Below are positions 60,080-64,000 of a stretch of 64,000 bases of DNA, one piece after another. The stretch is from contig NZ_JAINZZ010000036.1 of NCBI RefSeq assembly GCF_019890725.1, positions 1 to 64,000 of the forward strand, read 5' to 3'. The notes under the pieces are model-generated. The model did no database searches. It saw only the letters and a list, made by a program, of their open reading frames with translations, and was not told where the DNA came from. Source of the stretch: Actinacidiphila acidipaludis. Lineage in GTDB: Bacteria > Actinomycetota > Actinomycetes > Streptomycetales > Streptomycetaceae. Each line of letters begins with the position of its first letter. Within the stretch, counting starts at the first letter, position 1. Position numbers and translations under genes: made by a program.

Positions 60080-60709
60080 TCACGGCCCTGAGCTTGAGGC
60101 GCCGGTCCGTTCGGTGGCGAGCAGCAGCTTGCGCAGCAGCGCCGAGAGCTGCGCGGCCTCCTCGGCGTCGAGGCCGTCCAGTGCGACGGTCTGGAGCGCC
60201 AGGCCGGACCCGACGGCCCGGTCGATCACGTCCAGCCCCCGGCCGGTCAGCGCCACCCGCAGCCCGCGGCGGTCCCCCGGATCGGGCGAGCGCTCCAGCA
60301 GCCCGGCCTTCTCCAGCTTGTCCAGACGTCCCGTCATCCCGCCGGTGGTCAGCATCAGCGTCGCGGAGAGCTGGCGCGGCGACAGCGTGTACGGCTCGCC
60401 CGACCGCCGCAGCGTCGCGAGCACGTCGAACTCCCCGCGCCCGATCCCGTAGCGCTGGTACTCCTTCTCCATCCGGTCGCCCATGAGGCGCGACAGGCGG
60501 TAGATCCGCCCGAAGACCGCCATCGGCCGGGCCTCGAGGTCCGGGCGCTCCCGGTTCCACTGGGCGGTGATGGCGTCGACGGCGTCCCGCTCGTCCCCGG
60601 TCCGGGCGTCGTCCCCGGTCCGGGCTGCGTCGTTGATCAGGACTTCGTCACCGGTCCGGGCTTCGCCCTCGTCGTCCTGCCCAATCCCGGGCTCGTTCTG
60701 CTGCGGCAT
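60080..60709 (-). CDS. MarR-family transcriptional regulator
   Basis: A 209-residue regulator. The N-terminal ~45 residues are an acidic extension with repeated ARTGD units (EARTGDE, AARTGDD, ARTGDE). The winged helix-turn-helix follows (YGIGRGEFDVLATLRRSGEP, LSPRQLSATLMLTTGGMTGR, LDKLEKAGLLERSPDPGDRR). It is divergent from an MFS gene with a perfect palindrome between them, the classical MarR-efflux arrangement. ATG at 60709. Confidence 0.92.
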   Translation of the reverse strand: MPQQNEPGIGQDDEGEARTGDEVLINDAARTGDDARTGDERDAVDAITAQWNRERPDLEARPMAVFGRIYRLSRLMGDRMEKEYQRYGIGRGEFDVLATLRRSGEPYTLSPRQLSATLMLTTGGMTGRLDKLEKAGLLERSPDPGDRRGLRVALTGRGLDVIDRAVGSGLALQTVALDGLDAEEAAQLSALLRKLLLATERTGASSSGP

Positions 60710-60747
60710 GCCGCCAGTATCGCCTCCCGGTCACTCGGTCGCAAGAA

Positions 60748-60784
60748 AGTAGCTTGACGCTAAGTAGCTTAGCGCTAAGCTACT
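60748..60784. promoter_or_regulatory. MarR operator: perfect palindrome plus flanking partial copy
   Basis: The 20-bp perfect palindrome GTAGCTTAGCGCTAAGCTAC (60764-60783), extended by one complementary base on each side, is preceded by a partial copy AGTAGCTTGACGCTAAG at 60748-60764. It lies 35 bp before the MFS start and 39 bp before the MarR start. Confidence 0.8.
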
Positions 60785-60818
60785 GACCACTGACCGACCT
60801 TCAGGGAGCCGTGACGCC

Positions 60819-62159
60819 GTGACACGCAGCCGCACCTCCGCCCGGGCCGAGAGAATCCCCGGCGAGCGGGCCATGCTCGCCGCGATGGGGGTCGACTCCG
60901 TCGGCTCCGGCATGTACGTCCCGTTCAGCCTGGTGTTCTTCCACCACATCACCGGCCTGTCGTTCGCCGTGGTCGGCGCAGGCCTCACGGCCGTCGGCCT
61001 GCTGGGCATGACCGCGCTGCCGCTGGCCGGCACGGCCGTGGACCGTTACGGCGCCCGCCGCGTGCAGCTGCTGCTCTACGGGGTGCGCGCCACCGGCTTC
61101 GCCCTCTACCCGTTCGCCACCGCCCTGCCCTCCTTCGCGGCCGTCGCGCTGGGCACGGCGGTGGGGGACCGGGCTTTCCCCGCGGTCCAGCAGGCCTGGA
61201 TCGGGGAGGTGGCCCAGGGCGCCGACCGCGACCGGTTGCAGGCGGCGGCCCGCGCTCTGCGCAACGGCGGCCTGGGAGCGGGCGCGCTGCTGGCCTCCCT
61301 GGTGGTCGCCCTGTGCGGCGACCGCGGCTTCGCCCTGACCGCGTGGCTCAACGCGCTCAGTTTCGCGTCCGCCGCGCTGCTGGTCCGCCGCGTGCGGGGA
61401 CACGTCGCGGCGCCCGCGGCACCCGCACGGGGTAAGGCAGCCCTGACGGCTCTGACGGCCGGGCGTTCTGGCGGCGGCTACCGGATCGTGCTGAGGGACA
61501 CCGCGTTCCTCGGCCTCACCGGCGCCAACTTCCTGACAGCGCTGGGCTATTCGGCGCTGGCCGTGCTCTTCCCGCTGTTCATCGGCGGCACGCTGGGCGA
61601 GCCGCAGGCCCTCACCGGGGCGGCGTTCACCGTCAACACGGTGCTGTGCGCGGTGGGCGGAGTGACGGTCGCCGGCTTCGTGCGGCGGCGCGGCGCCCGG
61701 CGCACCCGGGCCGCGGCCCTGGGCGCGGTCCTGTTCGCGAGCGCGTTCGCGGGTCTGGCGCTGCTGGCCGCGCTGCGGCCGCAGGCCGGATGGGTGGCGC
61801 CGGTGGTGCTCTTCGCGCTGGTCGGGCTGTACACGGTGGCCGAGCTGGTGCACAGCCCCGCGTCGAGCACGCTGGCCGTGGCGGCGGCCCCCGAGGAGCT
61901 GCGGGGCCGGTACATGGCGGCCTACCAGCTCTCCTGGTCGCTGGCGAGCACGCTCGCGCCCTCCCTGTTCACCCTGCTCGAGGCGTCGGACACGCGGCTG
62001 CCGTGGCTGGTGCTCACCGGAACGGCGACGTCCGCGGCGGCCCTGCTCGTCGCGCTGGAACGGCGGTTGCCCGTGGACGCCGTCCATCTCGCCCCGTCCG
62101 CACCGGTGTTCACCTCCACCCCCACAGCCCGGCCCGCCCCGGACCCTGCTCGCGCCTGA
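60819..62159 (+). CDS. MFS transporter
   Basis: A 446-residue protein with about twelve hydrophobic segments. Signatures: SVGSGMYVPFSLVFFHHITG, PLAGTAVDRYGARRVQLLLY (loop 2-3 motif), LVHSPASSTLAVAAAPEELR and GRYMAAYQLSWSLASTLAPS. Efflux of a toxic compound is likely given the divergent MarR gene. It starts at GTG 60819, since an earlier GTG is followed by a stop. Confidence 0.9.
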   Translation: MTRSRTSARAERIPGERAMLAAMGVDSVGSGMYVPFSLVFFHHITGLSFAVVGAGLTAVGLLGMTALPLAGTAVDRYGARRVQLLLYGVRATGFALYPFATALPSFAAVALGTAVGDRAFPAVQQAWIGEVAQGADRDRLQAAARALRNGGLGAGALLASLVVALCGDRGFALTAWLNALSFASAALLVRRVRGHVAAPAAPARGKAALTALTAGRSGGGYRIVLRDTAFLGLTGANFLTALGYSALAVLFPLFIGGTLGEPQALTGAAFTVNTVLCAVGGVTVAGFVRRRGARRTRAAALGAVLFASAFAGLALLAALRPQAGWVAPVVLFALVGLYTVAELVHSPASSTLAVAAAPEELRGRYMAAYQLSWSLASTLAPSLFTLLEASDTRLPWLVLTGTATSAAALLVALERRLPVDAVHLAPSAPVFTSTPTARPAPDPARA

Positions 62160-62242
62160 GCGTTCCTCCCGGCCGGTGTCCCGGCACGCCGCTCCCCCGC
62201 CCGTCCCGCCGTCCGCCGAGCCCACCCTCCCCGGAGGACCCC

Positions 62243-63421
62243 GTGTTCAGGACCACCGGCACCGCCGCCACCGTCGCCACGACCGCGCTCGCCCCGCTCG
62301 CCTGGGGCTCCACCTACGTCGTCACGACGCAGTTCCTGCCACCGGGCCGGCCGCTGCTCGCCGGGCTGCTGCGGGCCCTGCCGGCCGGGCTGCTGCTGGT
62401 GGCCGTGACCCGCACGCTCCCCCGCGGCATGTGGTGGGCGAAGGCCGCGGTGCTGGGCGCGCTCGACATCGGCGCCTTCTTCCCGCTGCTGTTCCTCGCC
62501 GCCTACCGGCTGCCGGGCGGGGTCGCCGCGGTCGTCGGCGCGGTGGGGCCGCTGATCGTGGCGGGCCTGTCGACGGTCCTGCTCCGGGAGCGGCCGGGCG
62601 GCCGCACGGTGGGCGGCGCGGTCGTCGGAGCGCTGGGCGTGAGCCTGGTGGTGCTGCGGCCGGGCGCCGGGCTGGACACGGTCGGGGTGCTGGCCGGGCT
62701 GGCGGGCGCCGCCGCCATGGCCGCCGGCACCGTGCTGACCAAGCGCTGGGGACGCCCGGACGCGGTCGGGCCGCTGGCGTTCACCGGCTGGCAGCTCACC
62801 GCGGGCGGCCTGCTGATCGTCCCCGTGGCGCTGCTCGGCGAGGGGCTGCCGCCCGCGCTGGACGGCCGGAACGTGCTCGGGTACGCCTATCTCGCGCTCG
62901 CCAACACCGCGCTCGCGTACGTGCTGTGGTTCCGCGGGATCGGACGGCTGCCGGCCGCGTCGGTGAGCCTGCTGACGTTCCTCAGCACGCTGTCGGCCGC
63001 GGTGATCGGCTGGGGCGTCCTCGGGCAGGGGCTCGGCGGATGGCAACTGCTGGGTATGGCCTTGGCGTTGAGCGGGACGCTGGCCGGTCAGCGGCCCGCG
63101 CGGCGGGCACCGGACCGCCCGTGTCGTCGGAGTCACCCGCCTCGCCCGTGTCGTCGGAGTCGCCCGTGTCTTCGGAATCGCTCGTGTCTTCCGAATCGCT
63201 CGTGTCGTCGGCGCATCCCGCCGGCCTCCTGTACTCCTGCCGGTCAGCGCCCGCCGAAGGTCCCCTCGTTTCCTGGCAGTCCGGGTGCTCCGGGCAGTCC
63301 GGTCCGCCCGGTCCCTCCACGCGGGCCGCGTCCGGGCGTCACGGCTGGACCGACACCGGCACCGAGCGCGACGGTGTCCGGTCCAGGTTCCGGCCGAACG
63401 GGCGCCACGCCACGACCGTGA
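62243..63421 (+). CDS. EamA-family transporter with anomalous C-terminal tail
   Basis: The first ~285 residues are a ten-helix EamA/DMT transporter with WGSTYVVTTQFLPPGRPLLA and AYRLPGGVAAVVGAVGPLIV repeats and the second-half FTGWQLTAGGLLIVPVALL. After TLAGQRPARRAPDRP the frame runs into Arg/Cys/Ser-rich sequence encoded by an 18-bp tandem array and continues to a stop at 63421, overlapping the convergent MFS gene. The real protein may end early or have shifted frame there. It starts at GTG 62243 after GGAGGA. Confidence 0.75.
   Translation: MFRTTGTAATVATTALAPLAWGSTYVVTTQFLPPGRPLLAGLLRALPAGLLLVAVTRTLPRGMWWAKAAVLGALDIGAFFPLLFLAAYRLPGGVAAVVGAVGPLIVAGLSTVLLRERPGGRTVGGAVVGALGVSLVVLRPGAGLDTVGVLAGLAGAAAMAAGTVLTKRWGRPDAVGPLAFTGWQLTAGGLLIVPVALLGEGLPPALDGRNVLGYAYLALANTALAYVLWFRGIGRLPAASVSLLTFLSTLSAAVIGWGVLGQGLGGWQLLGMALALSGTLAGQRPARRAPDRPCRRSHPPRPCRRSRPCLRNRSCLPNRSCRRRIPPASCTPAGQRPPKVPSFPGSPGAPGSPVRPVPPRGPRPGVTAGPTPAPSATVSGPGSGRTGATPRP
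63118..63213 (+). repeat. 18-bp tandem repeat array
   Basis: Units CCCGTGTCGTCGGAGTCG and variants at 63118, 63145, 63163, 63181 and a partial at 63199. In the frame that starts at 63118 they read (P/L)VSSES with streptomycete-like codons. On the other strand they read acidic DSDDTG-type repeats. Confidence 0.85.
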
Positions 63422-64000
63422 CCACCGCCATCGCCGCCGCCGAGCACCAGAACGGCGCGGTCACCCCGCGCCAGCTCACCAGTGGGCCCCCGATCAGCGC
63501 GCCCACCACGTTGCCGCCGACGGCGAACATCAGGAACACGCTCTGCACGCGCCCGCGCAGTTCCTCCGGCACCCGCCGCTGCCGGAACGTCGTCTCGACG
63601 CTCCCCAATACCGAACTGTGCACTCCGAAGACCGCCAGGACCGCGCCCGCGGCCCAGGGCACACCGGCCAGCGCGAGGCCCACATGGGTGAGGGTCTCGA
63701 TGACCAGGCCGATGCGCAGCAGCAGCGAGGAGGCGAACCGGGACTGCAGGCCGGGTGCCACGACCACGCCGAGGATCCCGCCGACCGCGCTCGACGCGGT
63801 CAGCAGGCCGTAGCCGACCGGGCCAAGCCCGAGCCGGTCCCGGGCGTAGAGCACCAGGATCGAGAACCCGGCGATGAGGGTGATGTTCATCAGGCACAAC
63901 GTGAGGGACAGCATCCGGATCACCGGTTCGTGCCACACCCAGCGCAGGCCCTCGGCGATCTCCCGCCGCACCGAACGCCCGCTCCCCCCGGCCTCCGCCG
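63339..64000 (-). CDS. MFS transporter (partial, N-terminal part off window)
   Basis: The C-terminal half of an MFS_3-type exporter. It starts beyond the right edge, as the frame is open to 64000 (AEAGGSGRSVRREIAEGLRW). It has helices such as MLSLTLCLMNITLIAGFSIL and VPEELRGRVQSVFLMFAVGG, and RREIAEGLRWVWHEPVIRML marks the central loop of EntS-like transporters. The C-terminus ends in LDRTPSRSVPVSVQP. Substrate unknown. Confidence 0.88.
   Translation of the reverse strand, partial: AEAGGSGRSVRREIAEGLRWVWHEPVIRMLSLTLCLMNITLIAGFSILVLYARDRLGLGPVGYGLLTASSAVGGILGVVVAPGLQSRFASSLLLRIGLVIETLTHVGLALAGVPWAAGAVLAVFGVHSSVLGSVETTFRQRRVPEELRGRVQSVFLMFAVGGNVVGALIGGPLVSWRGVTAPFWCSAAAMAVVTVVAWRPFGRNLDRTPSRSVPVSVQP

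Noticed and set aside
54006..60560. A 2,184-codon leftward open frame
   Set aside because: Only 54006-56528 is a real gene (FtsX permease). The rest lies antisense to malQ and the MarR region and is a product of high GC.
1..64000. CRISPR array or secondary-metabolite cluster
   Set aside because: No regularly spaced repeat-spacer pattern with cas genes and no PKS, NRPS or terpene synthase genes were seen; the tandem repeats found are short and within coding ends.

Overview
The window is high-GC actinobacterial DNA, almost certainly from Streptomyces or a close relative in the Streptomycetaceae. The evidence is GC-rich third codon positions, frequent GTG starts, the gene order rodA-mrdA-mreD-mreC-mreB-ndk-(DUF4233)-folC-valS followed by clpX-clpP2-clpP1-tig, a Rv2466c-type DsbA protein, and an integrated actinomycete integrative and conjugative element (AICE).

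Left third (1-27.5 kb), core chromosome. The first gene is a periodic Trp/Arg-rich membrane-associated protein cut by the left edge. It is followed by an APC permease divergent from a ROK repressor that share an operator-like site, a DoxX-like protein, an MFS exporter, a TIGR03960-type radical SAM protein and a CYTH-CHAD protein. Next comes the leftward cell-shape and sporulation-wall cluster mreB-mreC-mreD-mrdA-rodA, with ndk, a DUF4233 gene, folC and valS upstream. After a secreted or anchored YGQP-repeat protein there is a strong shared terminator, then clpX, clpP2, clpP1 and tig (protease and chaperone functions). A sequence matching the ClgR consensus lies in front of clpP1.

Mobile element (27,636-37,599). 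A tRNA-Gly(TCC) gene at 27,608 is the attachment site. A 44-bp exact direct repeat of its 3' half bounds a 9.9-kb element with a tyrosine integrase, a small excisionase, a RepSA-like HUH replication initiator, several small transfer or membrane proteins, a DUF2637 protein, an FtsK-like TraSA translocase, an SCO3933-type protein and a KorSA-like GntR repressor flanked by three palindromic operators. Cargo follows: a GNAT acetyltransferase, a lipoprotein and three unrecognised small genes. Integration appears to have exchanged the 3' end of the tRNA gene. The integrated copy has an encoded CCA and an element-borne terminator, while the displaced chromosomal end has no CCA but keeps a homologous terminator.

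Right part (37.6-64 kb), chromosome. It holds Dps, an Lrp/AsnC regulator divergent from an asparaginase with a candidate shared operator, a small membrane protein, a membrane PP2C phosphatase, an Eis-like acetyltransferase, an Fpg/Nei glycosylase with rpiB, bioY, a VOC protein and a DsbA/Rv2466c-like protein. It continues with pepN, an AbiEi/Vsr-like protein of uncertain role, a large secreted subtilisin, an FtsX-type ABC exporter, malQ, a small membrane protein and a MarR regulator divergent from an MFS transporter with a perfect palindrome between them. It ends with an EamA transporter whose 3' end runs into an 18-bp repeat array, and an MFS gene cut by the right edge.

All calls come from reading the sequence and from knowledge of the families. 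No database search was run.
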